Below, one piece after another: positions 26,753-34,958 of a stretch of 64,000 nucleotides of DNA. Below the pieces are notes generated by a model. That model saw only the letters and a list, made by a program, of their open reading frames with translations. It made no database searches and had not been told where the DNA came from. The stretch's first letter is position 1; every line of letters begins with the position of its first letter. The DNA comes from an uncultured Acidobacteriota bacterium (GTDB lineage Bacteria > Acidobacteriota > Terriglobia > Bryobacterales > Bryobacteraceae): positions 62,001 to 126,000 of the forward strand of contig CADEFM010000001.1 of the NCBI GenBank assembly GCA_902826605.1. Direction: 5' to 3'. Position numbers and translations under genes: made by a program.

Positions 26753-28675
26753 CTATCGTCCGCTAATGAGCCGCATCGCTTCGCCCAGTCCGCCGCCGTT
26801 CTTGATTCCCTGGGTTTCCTCTTCCCGCACCTTGTCGCCTTCGCCTGGCGCGAGAAATAGATTCGCTTCCACGCCGTGCTGGCGTGTGTATAAATCCCAA
26901 TAACGGCCCTGCAACGCGTACAGCGATTCGTGATTGCCGCGCTCCACGACGCGGCCTTCTTCCACCACCAGGATTTGATCCGCGCGGCGAATGGTGGAAA
27001 GACGGTGGGCGATCACGAAAGTGGTGCGGCCTTTCATCAAGTGATTCAAGCCTTCCTGAATCAACGCCTCGGATTCGGAATCGAGGCTCGAAGTGGCCTC
27101 GTCCAAGATCAGAATGCGTGGATCGGCCAGAATCGCGCGCGCGATGGAAACACGCTGGCGCTGGCCGCCCGAGAGTTTCACGCCCCGTTCTCCAACAATG
27201 GTGTCGTATTTACTCTCGAATTTCTCCGCGAATTCGTCCACGCGCGCGATACGGCAGGCTTCCAGAATCTGATCCTTGGTCGCGGCCGGGCGCGCGAAGG
27301 CGATGTTTTCTTCAATGGTGCCGTCAAACAGGAAGGTGTCCTGTAACACCACGCCGAGCTGCGTGCGGTAGGAATCCAGCCGGACGGTGGAAAGGTCCGC
27401 GCCATCCACACGAATCACGCCGTCGGAAGGCGTGTGGAACGCAGCCACCAGACTGATGATCGTGGATTTCCCGGAACCGGACGGCCCCACCAGCGCCGTG
27501 ACAGTGCCCGGAGAAGCATCAAACGAGACGTCGAACAGCACCGGCTTACCTGCTTCGTACGAAAATCCCACATGGTAGAATTCCACTTCACCGCGGATGG
27601 GACCCAAGGCGACTGTACGGGCCGGATCGCGATCTTCGGGCCGTTCGGCCAGCACTTCCCGCGTGCGATCCAGTCCGGCGAACGCTTCGGTAATCTGGGT
27701 GCCGATCCCCACGATTTGAAATACGGGAGCGACCAAAAAAGCAAGGAATGCCGTGAAAGTCATGAACTCGCCCAGCGTCAGCGTGCCCGCGAAGATCTGC
27801 CGCGAACCGATGAACATGACAGTAGCTCCGACAATTCCCATCAGCACGGTAGCCGAAAGGCTCATGAAGGACATGGCCGTTAGGGATTGCTCGACATTGG
27901 CGAGCAAACGCCCGACGCCCTGCGAAAAGACGGACGCTTCGCGGTCTTCTGCGTGGTAACCTTTGACCACGCGCACTCCGCCCAGCGATTCCGTCAGCCG
28001 GCCCGTGACTTCAGCGTTGATTTTCCCGCGCTCCCGAAAGATGGGACGGATCTTGGTGAAGGCCTTTGAGAGTGCGAAGCCGAAGGCGGCGACGAACAAC
28101 GCGGTCAGGCCGGTCATGGTCGCGCTGATCCGCAACAAAACAACCAGAGCCACCACAGCCGTCATCAGGCCACCCACGAATTCCACCAGGCCGGTTCCGA
28201 TGAGATTGCGCACGCCTTCGACGTCCGACATGATTCGGGAAACCAGGACGCCGCTCTTGTTGGCGTCGTAATAGCTGACGGAAAGCCGCCCCACGTGTTG
28301 CTGAACTTTTTGCCGCAGCTCGGCGATCAGCCTCTGTCCGGCTTTCGAAAGCAACTGCGTGAGGGTGAAGGATGTGATGCCTTGAATCAGCGTGGCGCCG
28401 AGCACGGTCAGCACCAGCGGTGTCAGCATCTCGATTTTGCGCTGCCCGAGAATATCGTCGATCAGGAACTTAGTGGAATAGGGCAGAACCAACCCGCTCA
28501 GCCGGTTGACGATCATCAGCGCAAAGCCGAGAGCCAGCAGTTTACGCCGCGGCAGGAGCATTTCTCGGATTTCCGGCCATACCGCGCGTATCCGTTCACT
28601 CTGCGTACGTTTTGGAGTAGGAGCTTTATCGCGCCCGGAACCGTGCCGCGTTCGTTCAACTGAGTGGGGGTGCAC
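26753..28675 (-). CDS. ABC transporter, fused membrane and ATPase domains (MsbA-like)
   Basis: The 640-residue half-transporter has six membrane helices (about residues 40-330) and a nucleotide-binding domain with Walker A GPSGSGKST, signature LSGGQRQRVSIARA, Walker B ILILDEATSSLD and the H-loop VIAHRLST. This layout is typical of lipid or drug exporters working as homodimers. The start is GTG at 28675, and TACACT lies 9 bases upstream. The gene follows the small unknown genes by 17 bases and may be cotranscribed with them. The substrate is unknown. Confidence 0.9.
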   Translation of the reverse strand: MHPHSVERTRHGSGRDKAPTPKRTQSERIRAVWPEIREMLLPRRKLLALGFALMIVNRLSGLVLPYSTKFLIDDILGQRKIEMLTPLVLTVLGATLIQGITSFTLTQLLSKAGQRLIAELRQKVQQHVGRLSVSYYDANKSGVLVSRIMSDVEGVRNLIGTGLVEFVGGLMTAVVALVVLLRISATMTGLTALFVAAFGFALSKAFTKIRPIFRERGKINAEVTGRLTESLGGVRVVKGYHAEDREASVFSQGVGRLLANVEQSLTAMSFMSLSATVLMGIVGATVMFIGSRQIFAGTLTLGEFMTFTAFLAFLVAPVFQIVGIGTQITEAFAGLDRTREVLAERPEDRDPARTVALGPIRGEVEFYHVGFSYEAGKPVLFDVSFDASPGTVTALVGPSGSGKSTIISLVAAFHTPSDGVIRVDGADLSTVRLDSYRTQLGVVLQDTFLFDGTIEENIAFARPAATKDQILEACRIARVDEFAEKFESKYDTIVGERGVKLSGGQRQRVSIARAILADPRILILDEATSSLDSESEALIQEGLNHLMKGRTTFVIAHRLSTIRRADQILVVEEGRVVERGNHESLYALQGRYWDLYTRQHGVEANLFLAPGEGDKVREEETQGIKNGGGLGEAMRLISGR

Positions 28676-28692
28676 CTAGAGATTAGTGTAGA

Positions 28693-28911
28693 TTACCGGC
28701 CAAGGAGAAGGTAGAATGCGCTTCCCAGCACGAGAGCGATCACAGCGATTCCCAGCAGCATCTTACGCTGGTGTCCGCCCGCTTGCGCGCGCCGATTTCC
28801 CCTCTGAACCCAGCCACGCCATATTTCCGCGTCGCCGAACGGAGTTTCCGGTTCCTCGCCGGCTGTTTCCAGCCTGTAAGTTTTGATGTCGATGCGGTCT
28901 TGCGCGAGCAT
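28693..28911 (-). CDS. Small tail-anchored membrane protein
   Basis: The 72-residue protein has a soluble charged N-terminal part and a single C-terminal membrane helix (about residues 50-69, LLGIAVIALVLGSAFYLLL) that ends just before the stop, like a tail anchor. It sits between the unknown 28917 gene (5 bases upstream) and the ABC transporter (17 bases downstream), so it may be a small partner of the transporter. I do not recognise the family. Confidence 0.55.
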   Translation of the reverse strand: MLAQDRIDIKTYRLETAGEEPETPFGDAEIWRGWVQRGNRRAQAGGHQRKMLLGIAVIALVLGSAFYLLLGR

Positions 28912-28916
28912 AGGGG

Positions 28917-29351
28917 TTAGAGGATGGCCTTGCCGACGGCAGTTTGTGAAAACGCGCCTTGCGGCGCGCGCCAGGCTGCGCCAATATTTTTCCCGATCGG
29001 CCTGCGCGGGGGTTTCTTTGCTCCAGCCAAGCGGGCCGCTGCACGTCCGTCCGCATAAACCCGCATCTCGTCTTCGGTCAAGATCAGAGCCAGGCTCAAG
29101 GGCACGTTTTCCAAGACCGCGTCCACGTCATGCCGCTCCAGCAGGTGCTTGCAGAGCAACGGGAGATCCTGCATGAGAATGCCATACCGGGCGAGCAGAG
29201 ATATATCCGCGCTTACTGCGTAGTCCGTGCGAGTCCGGTCTTCGGCGACGCGCTCAAAGCTGAACACGCGGAATCCGCGATCCTGGCGGAATTGTTTCAG
29301 CGTAAACGTAACTTTTGGGTTGGTCGTAAAACTCTCCTTATCAGAGGTCAT
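28917..29351 (-). CDS. Unknown protein of the accessory operon
   Basis: The product is 144 residues from the ATG at 29351, which overlaps the stop of the upstream GIY-YIG gene by 4 bases. A GTG at 29393 would give 158. The middle (ADISLLARYGILMQDLPLLCKHLLE) is a helical stretch rich in leucine. The C-terminal 30 residues are basic and rich in Pro, Lys and Arg (AKKPPRRPIGK). No motif that I recognise. The tight spacing on both sides argues that it is expressed with its neighbours. Confidence 0.5.
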   Translation of the reverse strand: MTSDKESFTTNPKVTFTLKQFRQDRGFRVFSFERVAEDRTRTDYAVSADISLLARYGILMQDLPLLCKHLLERHDVDAVLENVPLSLALILTEDEMRVYADGRAAARLAGAKKPPRRPIGKNIGAAWRAPQGAFSQTAVGKAIL

Positions 29352-29665
29352 TGGGGGGACCGCGAAGGGCGCATTCGGGAATGCCGGTTGCACGCCGGTT
29401 CGTATTCTTGAATGAGACGATCCCGTCGAACGGCGCGGCGCGAAGCGTCACATGTTTCAAAGACAAATCCCGTCGGCTGGCGCTTCATGAGCGGCGTATG
29501 TCCGTCTCGCAGATGATCGATGAGTGAACCCCGGATGTCATCAGTGACGCCGATATAGATCCACTCGTGCCCATTTGAGATCCCATACACGCCCGACGCC
29601 ACGGGCGCATAGGTCCGAATATTCGAAGGCGATAGCGACCGGGGAACATGCTGCTCAAATGGCAC
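29348..29665 (-). CDS. GIY-YIG domain protein
   Basis: The 105-residue protein has the GIY-YIG nuclease pattern: GVYGI, then YIG in WIYIGVTDD about 10 residues later, an arginine (DIRGSL), and the downstream pair of glutamate and asparagine in LIQEYEPACN. These cover the conserved positions, so catalysis is possible, although the family is divergent. It starts at GTG 29665 with AAAGGTGA six bases upstream. Members cut DNA in repair, mobile elements or restriction. The role here is unknown; the setting is an accessory operon. Confidence 0.65.
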   Translation of the reverse strand: MPFEQHVPRSLSPSNIRTYAPVASGVYGISNGHEWIYIGVTDDIRGSLIDHLRDGHTPLMKRQPTGFVFETCDASRRAVRRDRLIQEYEPACNRHSRMRPSRSPQ

Positions 29666-29692
29666 GGAAAGTCACCTTTAGATCGGGTAGTT

Positions 29693-29920
29693 TCACAGCG
29701 ATACACCGTTGGCTCTTGCGGATGCCCGCTCCGCACCCACAGGGTCCACCATACGTCGCAGACGCGCGACTAGCGTTTTGCCCATGCTCATCTCTCTGGC
29801 GTCGATTCTATAACCGGGCATTTTCGGATCGATAAACTCCTTGCGAAATAGTTGGTCACCGGCCAGAGTGGCAAGCAGCCCTAGTTCTTCAACCGTGAGG
29901 CGCAGAGTCATGCGTTTCAT
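29693..29920 (-). CDS. Small unknown protein of the accessory operon
   Basis: The 75-residue basic protein begins MKRMTLRLTVEELGLLATL, a pattern resembling a short beta-strand followed by a helix. It continues with a helical segment carrying several arginines (TLVARLRRMVD). I do not recognise a family. Its start overlaps the stop of the upstream 109-residue gene by 4 bases (ATGA), which supports it being real and cotranscribed. Confidence 0.5.
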   Translation of the reverse strand: MKRMTLRLTVEELGLLATLAGDQLFRKEFIDPKMPGYRIDAREMSMGKTLVARLRRMVDPVGAERASARANGVSL

Positions 29921-30246
29921 TGGATCCCGATTTCTCCAACCGCTTCGCTACGACGGGTAGCTCTGGCCTCCCGCAGTGCCTGGTGCCTTGGATCTTGAGC
30001 GATCATCCTGCGGACCTGATCCGTCATTTCGCCCCATTGTTGAACGAAGTAGCCCGCGCGATTGTTTGCCATTACTTCATCACGCTTCTGCTCCAGAATC
30101 CTGAGGGCCACGTGGGTCTCGGATCGAGCCGGCTCAGTTTGGCGCGTAGAGACCGCGCGAAGGCATTCGGCGACACGATTGAATTCGCCGTTGACACGCA
30201 TTTTGATCTCTTCCGCTCGTTCGATTTGATGTGCAGTCCCGATCAT
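29917..30246 (-). CDS. Unknown helical protein, first gene of the accessory operon
   Basis: The 109-residue protein is almost wholly helical and rich in Arg, Glu and Gln (for example RILEQKRDEVMANNRAGYFVQQWGEMTDQVRRMI). No known motif is seen. It is the first gene behind a strong minus-strand promoter (TTGACA, 17 bases, TACACT). The leader is short and without a clear Shine-Dalgarno sequence. It is divergent from an XRE-type regulator 111 bases away. Confidence 0.5.
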   Translation of the reverse strand: MIGTAHQIERAEEIKMRVNGEFNRVAECLRAVSTRQTEPARSETHVALRILEQKRDEVMANNRAGYFVQQWGEMTDQVRRMIAQDPRHQALREARATRRSEAVGEIGIQ

Positions 30247-30265
30247 TTATGATCCGATATTAACC

Positions 30266-30294
30266 AGTGTAGGTTAATTTTAATGGATTGTCAA
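30266..30294 (-). promoter_or_regulatory. Strong sigma-70 type promoter of the accessory operon
   Basis: On the minus strand TTGACA (30289-30294) and TACACT (30266-30271) are separated by exactly 17 AT-rich bases. The predicted transcript begins about 12 bases before the ATG at 30246. This is one of the best promoter matches in the window. Confidence 0.7.
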
Positions 30295-30309
30295 AAACGT
30301 TCGTGGCAT

Positions 30310-30342
30310 ACTATTCCAAGATAGTTTACTTATATTGGTAAA
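30310..30342. promoter_or_regulatory. Two inverted repeats, candidate operator of the XRE regulator
   Basis: ACTAT-tccaag-ATAGT (30310-30325) and the near-palindrome TTTAC-n8-GTAAA (30325-30342) lie back to back, just upstream of the regulator gene and between the two divergent transcription units. Size and position fit binding sites for a helix-turn-helix dimer; binding is inferred. Confidence 0.45.
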
Positions 30343-30357
30343 GCAGAGCGAGGCATC

Positions 30358-31218
30358 ATGGACGTACCACTGTTGATAAGGCACCGGTTGGATGAGCTCG
30401 GCTTGGAGCAAAAGGATCTCGCGAATGCCGCTCAGGTAACGGAATCCTACATCTCACAGTTGCTAACCCGCAAAAAAGCTCCTCCGGTGCCGGGCCGCAC
30501 GGATATTTACGAAAAGATGGGAGCGTTCTTACGGCTTCCAGCCGGGGAACTCGCGAAACTGGCGGGTATGCAACGGCAGGAAGAGCTAAAAAAGAGGGTC
30601 GCCGAATCCCCTCAACCGCTCTTCCAAGAGTGCAGGGAGTTCGTGCTCCGCAAGTGCGAATTGGAACGGCTTCCGGAAATCCGCAGGATTTTCGAGAAAG
30701 AACCCTTCGGCGAACTGGAACGCCTGATTACACAGAAGCTTCTAGATGTAGCGCAACAAGTCGCTCGCCAGGAGTTGGAGAGCGAAAGCTGGCTCCGCCG
30801 CCTGGCCGGTCTGAGCGGACTCAGTTACGAACAGATGCGCGTCGCGATTCTGGAGTTCTTGGATACGGACGTCTTCCACGTGTCTATCGAAAATTGCGTA
30901 ACTTTCCTGGATCCGATGGTTGAATCCTGGGACATCGATTTGCGGACCTTCGGCGTTGAAATCTTGTTGAATCAACGTCTGGCAATGGGCGGTCTCAGGC
31001 GCTTTGAGTTCATGGAACGGGAGACGGAACTAGCACCGCCCTTAGAACCGGGACTCGAACAGTTCCTCAAGGATCGATCTCTGAGCGGTGATGTGACTGA
31101 GGAGGAGATCGAGTTTCTGCGGGCATTGAATCTACGGGAAAGACGTCCCGCTCCCCTCTATTACTACCGGGAGTTGCAAAATCTGAGGGACCCGATTCAT
31201 TTCCACCGGGCACCTTAG
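30358..31218 (+). CDS. XRE-family transcriptional regulator
   Basis: The 286-residue protein has an N-terminal lambda-repressor-like helix-turn-helix (about residues 5-60: LGLEQKDLANAAQVTESYISQLLTR). A long helical region follows, then a C-terminal half with a segment resembling a ligand or dimer domain (IENCVTFLDPMVESWDIDLRTFGVEIL). I do not recognise the C-terminal family. The ATG at 30358 follows GCAGAGCGAGGCATC. It faces the accessory operon across inverted repeats, so it may regulate itself and that operon. Confidence 0.75.
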   Translation: MDVPLLIRHRLDELGLEQKDLANAAQVTESYISQLLTRKKAPPVPGRTDIYEKMGAFLRLPAGELAKLAGMQRQEELKKRVAESPQPLFQECREFVLRKCELERLPEIRRIFEKEPFGELERLITQKLLDVAQQVARQELESESWLRRLAGLSGLSYEQMRVAILEFLDTDVFHVSIENCVTFLDPMVESWDIDLRTFGVEILLNQRLAMGGLRRFEFMERETELAPPLEPGLEQFLKDRSLSGDVTEEEIEFLRALNLRERRPAPLYYYRELQNLRDPIHFHRAP

Positions 31219-31273
31219 AAGTTATTTCACATCGCCCTAAATATTACGGGCATTTCTATCGATAAGATAAGGG

Positions 31274-31552
31274 ATGTCACCATGGTCAGAGGATTTCTCA
31301 GCGAGCAGCTTGGACGATGTCCGGCGTTCGCAGGACGAGAACAGGGCGTGGAATAAGCAATTGCGCTTAAAGGTGCATGCTTTAGTGAACGACCGGCTCG
31401 CGAAAAACATCAGCCACGAGGATTATATGGCCACGCGCAAACTGATGCAGGTGGACTCCACGGAATGCCGGCGCCGGGCAGCGATTTTGGATACACAGAT
31501 CGTGCGCGTCGCGGGACTTCGTTCGATTCGCGGAAGTTTACAGGCCAAATAA
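31274..31552 (+). CDS. Small unknown charged protein
   Basis: The 92-residue protein is helical and rich in Arg, Asp, Lys and Gln (SLDDVRRSQDENRAWNKQLRLKVHAL and later YMATRKLMQ). An AAGGG sequence lies directly before the ATG, which is close for a ribosome site. It follows the XRE regulator by 55 bases and ends in a bidirectional terminator. No family recognised. Confidence 0.5.
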   Translation: MSPWSEDFSASSLDDVRRSQDENRAWNKQLRLKVHALVNDRLAKNISHEDYMATRKLMQVDSTECRRRAAILDTQIVRVAGLRSIRGSLQAK

Positions 31553-31581
31553 AAGGGGCAGCGCGTGAGCGCCGCCCCTTT
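31552..31581. terminator. Bidirectional intrinsic terminator
   Basis: AAAGGGGC-A-GCGC pairs with GCGC-C-GCCCCTTT around a GTGA loop. A T-run on the right and an A-run on the left make it work in both directions. It lies between the convergent 92-residue gene and the RRM gene. Confidence 0.8.
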
Positions 31582-31599
31582 GTTCAAGATATTTGAACG

Positions 31600-31905
31600 T
31601 TACCAGCGATTGTTGCGGCGTGCACCACCGCCGCCTCCGCCACCACCGAAGCTGCGTTCGGTCTTGGGGCGGGCTTCATTTACGTTAAGAGCACGGCCGT
31701 CCACATCCTTGCCATTGAGACCGGCGATTGCGCGGTCGGCCTCCGCTTCGACGCTCATTTCCACAAATCCGAAGCCTTTCGCCTGCCCGGTATCGCGGTC
31801 GGTGATGATGCTGACTCGATCAACGGTTCCGTACGCCTCGAACAGGGATCGGACTGCGCTTTCGGTTGCCCCAAAGCTGAGGTTACCTACAAAGATGTTT
31901 TTCAT
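31600..31905 (-). CDS. RRM-type RNA-binding protein
   Basis: The 101-residue protein is one RNA-recognition motif followed by a Gly-rich tail. RNP2 is IFVGNL and RNP1 is KGFGFVEM, with the normal spacing. The tail has eight consecutive glycines and ends ARRNNRW. Such small glycine-rich proteins occur in cyanobacteria and Acidobacteria and are often linked to cold or stress; that link is family knowledge, not shown here. The ATG follows an AAGAAG-type site. Confidence 0.93.
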   Translation of the reverse strand: MKNIFVGNLSFGATESAVRSLFEAYGTVDRVSIITDRDTGQAKGFGFVEMSVEAEADRAIAGLNGKDVDGRALNVNEARPKTERSFGGGGGGGGARRNNRW

Positions 31906-32061
31906 GGTTCTTCTTTCTGAAGTTATGGGTGAATCGGGGCAGGATCGGACAAGGGCGGTCGGACCGGACTAATGCGAAGGTGCCGAAACAGAACATTCTG
32001 AGTGTAACACGAAAAGGGCGCCATCACATTCCAAGCACGGGTGATACATTGGTGCTTATTC

Positions 32062-32772
32062 ATGAGTCGGCTCTTCACAGGCACCTCCGGATTCGCCTAT
32101 CCAGCTTGGAAACCAGACTTCTATCCTCAAAAGCTTCCGGCCAAAGGGTTTTTGGGTCACTATGCCACGCGATTAAACTCCGTGGAGATTAATTACACGT
32201 TCCGGCAATTACCCAAGGCGGCTACGCTTGAGAATTGGGTAGCGCAGACTCCGGTAAGTTTCGTCTTCGCTTGCAAGGCGCATCAGCGCATCACCCATTT
32301 CAACCGGCTGAAAGAATCCGAATTCGATGAGATCTTCTTCAAAGCGCTGGAGCCTCTGCGCGCTTCGCGCAGGCTGGGTCCTGTCCTGTTCCAGCTGCCT
32401 CCGAACCTCAAGGCGGATGTGCCGCTGCTGGCAGCTTTTCTAGCGAAGCTGCCGGACGACATCCGCATCACGTTTGAGTTCCGCAACGCCTCCTGGCTGG
32501 TGGACGAAACCTACAGGCTGCTGGAGCGGCACGGCGTGGCGCTCTGTCTGGCCGAGTCCGAAAAATTGGAAGTGCCCAAGGTGATCACGGCGGGTTTCGT
32601 CTATTCCCGGCTGCGGAAGGACGACTACACGCCGGAGGAGCGCCGTGAAATCGGAGTCCGGGCCAAGGAACAATTGACGGCCGGCCGCGACGTCTATGCG
32701 TTCTTTAAGCACGAGGAAACGCCGGCCGGTGCATGGTATGCGGAAGAACTGCTGGCCGGACAATCAAGCTAA
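32062..32772 (+). CDS. DUF72 family protein
   Basis: The 236-residue protein begins FTGTSGFAYPAWKPDFYPQ, followed by LNSVEINYTFRQLP, FVFACKAHQRITHF, a FQLPPNL segment and ITFEFRNASWL. These are the characteristic blocks of the DUF72 TIM-barrel-like family, whose biochemical function is unknown. The frame is open upstream to 32041, but the family N-terminus fits the ATG at 32062. It is divergent from the RRM gene, and its end overlaps the receiver-domain gene by 9 bases. Confidence 0.88.
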   Translation: MSRLFTGTSGFAYPAWKPDFYPQKLPAKGFLGHYATRLNSVEINYTFRQLPKAATLENWVAQTPVSFVFACKAHQRITHFNRLKESEFDEIFFKALEPLRASRRLGPVLFQLPPNLKADVPLLAAFLAKLPDDIRITFEFRNASWLVDETYRLLERHGVALCLAESEKLEVPKVITAGFVYSRLRKDDYTPEERREIGVRAKEQLTAGRDVYAFFKHEETPAGAWYAEELLAGQSS

Positions 32773-33108
32773 CGCCCGGAGCAGTATTTCCGTGCGCAAG
32801 GGCTTGTTTAGAATCTGGTCCGTCATGGCACGTTCGGGATGTCCATCGAGATCCGGAGTAAAGCCGGACAGCACCACGATTCGCACTGAGGGCACGGCTT
32901 CGCGAAATTCGCGGATCAGCGCCAGACCGTCAGCGGCCTCCGGCAGGCGCAGATCGAGAAGAACGGTTTCCGGGTGAGTCTCATGAAACAGAGAACGTGC
33001 CATATCCACATCGGCCGCCGCGGTGACCACATGTCCAGCGCGCTGCAGAATCATCTTGCGCAGTTCCAGACCCGCGATGTCATCATCCACAACCAAGATG
33101 CGGGCCAT
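32764..33108 (-). CDS. Single-domain response regulator (receiver only)
   Basis: The 114-residue protein is a lone receiver with VVDDD, the phosphorylated aspartate in VLLDLRLPEA, the conserved serine in VLSGF and the lysine in LNKPL. With no output domain it must act through protein contacts or a phosphorelay. It is the last gene of the tldD-tldE operon; its start overlaps the membrane protein's stop. A lone Hpt protein is encoded at 20.2 kb, but a link is only a guess. Confidence 0.9.
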   Translation of the reverse strand: MARILVVDDDIAGLELRKMILQRAGHVVTAAADVDMARSLFHETHPETVLLDLRLPEAADGLALIREFREAVPSVRIVVLSGFTPDLDGHPERAMTDQILNKPLRTEILLRALA

Positions 33109-33602
33109 CAGGAAAACTGCACGGCGGCGATCACCAGTTGCGGCATCGCCTGATTCCAGCTTTCGGGAATTTCATCGAAGGGCAGGCGGAAGGACTTAGT
33201 TTCGCCCGGCTTCAGGCCACCCATGCGGGGCCGCACGATCGCTACGCGCGGGCGCAGCACTAGCTGGCCATAGGGATCGCGAAAGACACAAAAAATCTCG
33301 ACGGTATCGATGTTGCGTTCACCTGTGTTGCCGATCTTGCCCTGGATCTCCACCACCCTTTGCTTCATGTAGTTCTCGGTGGCTTTCATTTCGACATCCG
33401 TAAGTTTCAGATTCCGGGCGTACGCCTTGGCTTCCGGGGTGAGCTCGGCTTGCCGGCGAGCTTGCCGTTCCGCGTACTCGAGGTAAGCGTATATTGATCC
33501 GCCCAGTAAGGCTACCGCGGCCGCAACGTAAAGTAGGGGAACGAACCCCGCGAATGCTGGTCCGCCCTTCGTGCTCGTGCGTTGATTCACCTCACTCGCC
33601 AC
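33108..33602 (-). CDS. Membrane-anchored protein with extracytoplasmic domain
   Basis: The 164-residue protein has one membrane helix (about residues 22-42) and then a beta-rich domain containing VVEIQGKIGNTGERNID, VEIFCVFRDPYGQL and GGLKPGETKSFRLPF. These pattern features resemble the FxLYD/DUF2393-type domains that sit outside the membrane. I cannot assign a function. It overlaps tldE by 11 bases and the receiver gene by 1 base, so it is part of the same operon. Confidence 0.65.
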   Translation of the reverse strand: MASEVNQRTSTKGGPAFAGFVPLLYVAAAVALLGGSIYAYLEYAERQARRQAELTPEAKAYARNLKLTDVEMKATENYMKQRVVEIQGKIGNTGERNIDTVEIFCVFRDPYGQLVLRPRVAIVRPRMGGLKPGETKSFRLPFDEIPESWNQAMPQLVIAAVQFS

Positions 33603-34956
33603 TGATAGTCATCTCCCGGATCACGATGGTGGGCGCGGCGATGGAGGAGCGGAATTCCAGATCCGATCCTACCTGTTCGACGTCCATCAGCATTTGCTTC
33701 AAATTTCCTGCGATGGTGATCCCCGAAACAGGATACGTTAACTCGCCGTTCTCAATCCAGAGGCCGGCGGCGCCAGAGGAGTAGTCGCCCGTTACGGTGT
33801 TGCCTCCACCGCCGATCAACTCCGTGACATAAAAACCATTGCGGACATTCGCGATAAGTTGTTCCGGCGTCTGCGATCCCGCTTCCAGAAAAAAGTTGCC
33901 TGGCCCAACACCCGCATTCCCAGTGATGCCTCGCGAGGCGCTGCCGGTGGACTTCATTCCCAATTTGCGACCGGTGTAGGTGTTCAGTAGATAGCTCTTC
34001 AGCACGCCTTTATCGATCACTACGGTGCGGCGGGACGCCACACCCTCGTCGTCGAAGGGCGCGGTTCCAAACAGGCCGGGGAGCGTCGCGTCGTCCACCA
34101 CTGTCAGCGTCTCCGCGCCGATCTTCTGGCCCAGCTTTCCCGCCAGGAACGACGCGTCTTTGTAGATGGCCGAGCCATTGACTGCGCCAAAGAGGTCGCC
34201 CAAGAGTGAGCGCCCAGTGCGGGGCTCGAAAATCACAGGAACCTTCTGCGTGGCCACCTTCCGCGCTCCTAAACGGCGAATCGCCCGTTCGGCTGCCCGC
34301 CGTCCCACCAATTCCGCACTCTCCAAACCTCTTGCCATGCGGGACGACGTATGCCAGTAGTCGCGCTCCATGCCGCTGTCATCTTTGGCGACGGGCACCA
34401 CGCTCAAGCCGCAGCTCGACGTTCGATAGCTGCCTACAAATCCGCGTGAATTTGCGAACACGCGCCGCCCGATGTGGGAATCGAAGGACGCGCCTTCGGA
34501 GTTCTGAACGCGTGGATCGAAGTCTAACGCCGCCTTCTCGGCGGCAGTGGCCTGTTCGATCTTCCATTCCGTGCTCATCCGAGCGATAGCGTCGTCGTAA
34601 AGTTGCAAGTCGCCGTCAATGCGGCCGAGATCGGCGGATTCCGGCAAGCCAGCGTGAGGATCCTCACCCGTGATGCGGGCCAGCGCCAGCGCAGCACCGA
34701 CCATCTTGGCGACACCTTCCGGCGATAGGTCCGATGTGTATGATGAGCCGGCGCGCTGTCCAACCAGTACCCGGATTCCCGCGCCACGCGAGCCCGCCTC
34801 TTTCAGGCTTTCAACTTCGCGCAGGCGCACGCCCACCGAAAACTCCTCACCTTCGGAGATCGTGCATTCAGCGTCCGTCGCGCCGCCTGCAATGGCGCGC
34901 TCGACGGTGTCCGCCGCCAGTTGTTCCAGGTCTTCTTTGAGTTTCGCTCCGCTCAT
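33592..34956 (-). CDS. tldE: TldE/PmbA-like metalloprotease subunit
   Basis: The 454-residue protein is the TldE (PmbA) partner: SEGEEFSVGVRLREVESLKEAGSRG, GQRAGSSYTSDLS, a GRSLLGDLFGAV segment and the C-terminal GEAGLWIENGELTYPV-like stretch (read GAAGLWIENGELTYPVSG). It lacks the HExxxH zinc motif of TldD, as expected. With TldD it forms a heterodimeric protease chamber that cuts unfolded or modified peptides. It starts 2 bases after tldD. Confidence 0.9.
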   Translation of the reverse strand: MSGAKLKEDLEQLAADTVERAIAGGATDAECTISEGEEFSVGVRLREVESLKEAGSRGAGIRVLVGQRAGSSYTSDLSPEGVAKMVGAALALARITGEDPHAGLPESADLGRIDGDLQLYDDAIARMSTEWKIEQATAAEKAALDFDPRVQNSEGASFDSHIGRRVFANSRGFVGSYRTSSCGLSVVPVAKDDSGMERDYWHTSSRMARGLESAELVGRRAAERAIRRLGARKVATQKVPVIFEPRTGRSLLGDLFGAVNGSAIYKDASFLAGKLGQKIGAETLTVVDDATLPGLFGTAPFDDEGVASRRTVVIDKGVLKSYLLNTYTGRKLGMKSTGSASRGITGNAGVGPGNFFLEAGSQTPEQLIANVRNGFYVTELIGGGGNTVTGDYSSGAAGLWIENGELTYPVSGITIAGNLKQMLMDVEQVGSDLEFRSSIAAPTIVIREMTISGE

Positions 34957-34958
34957 GA

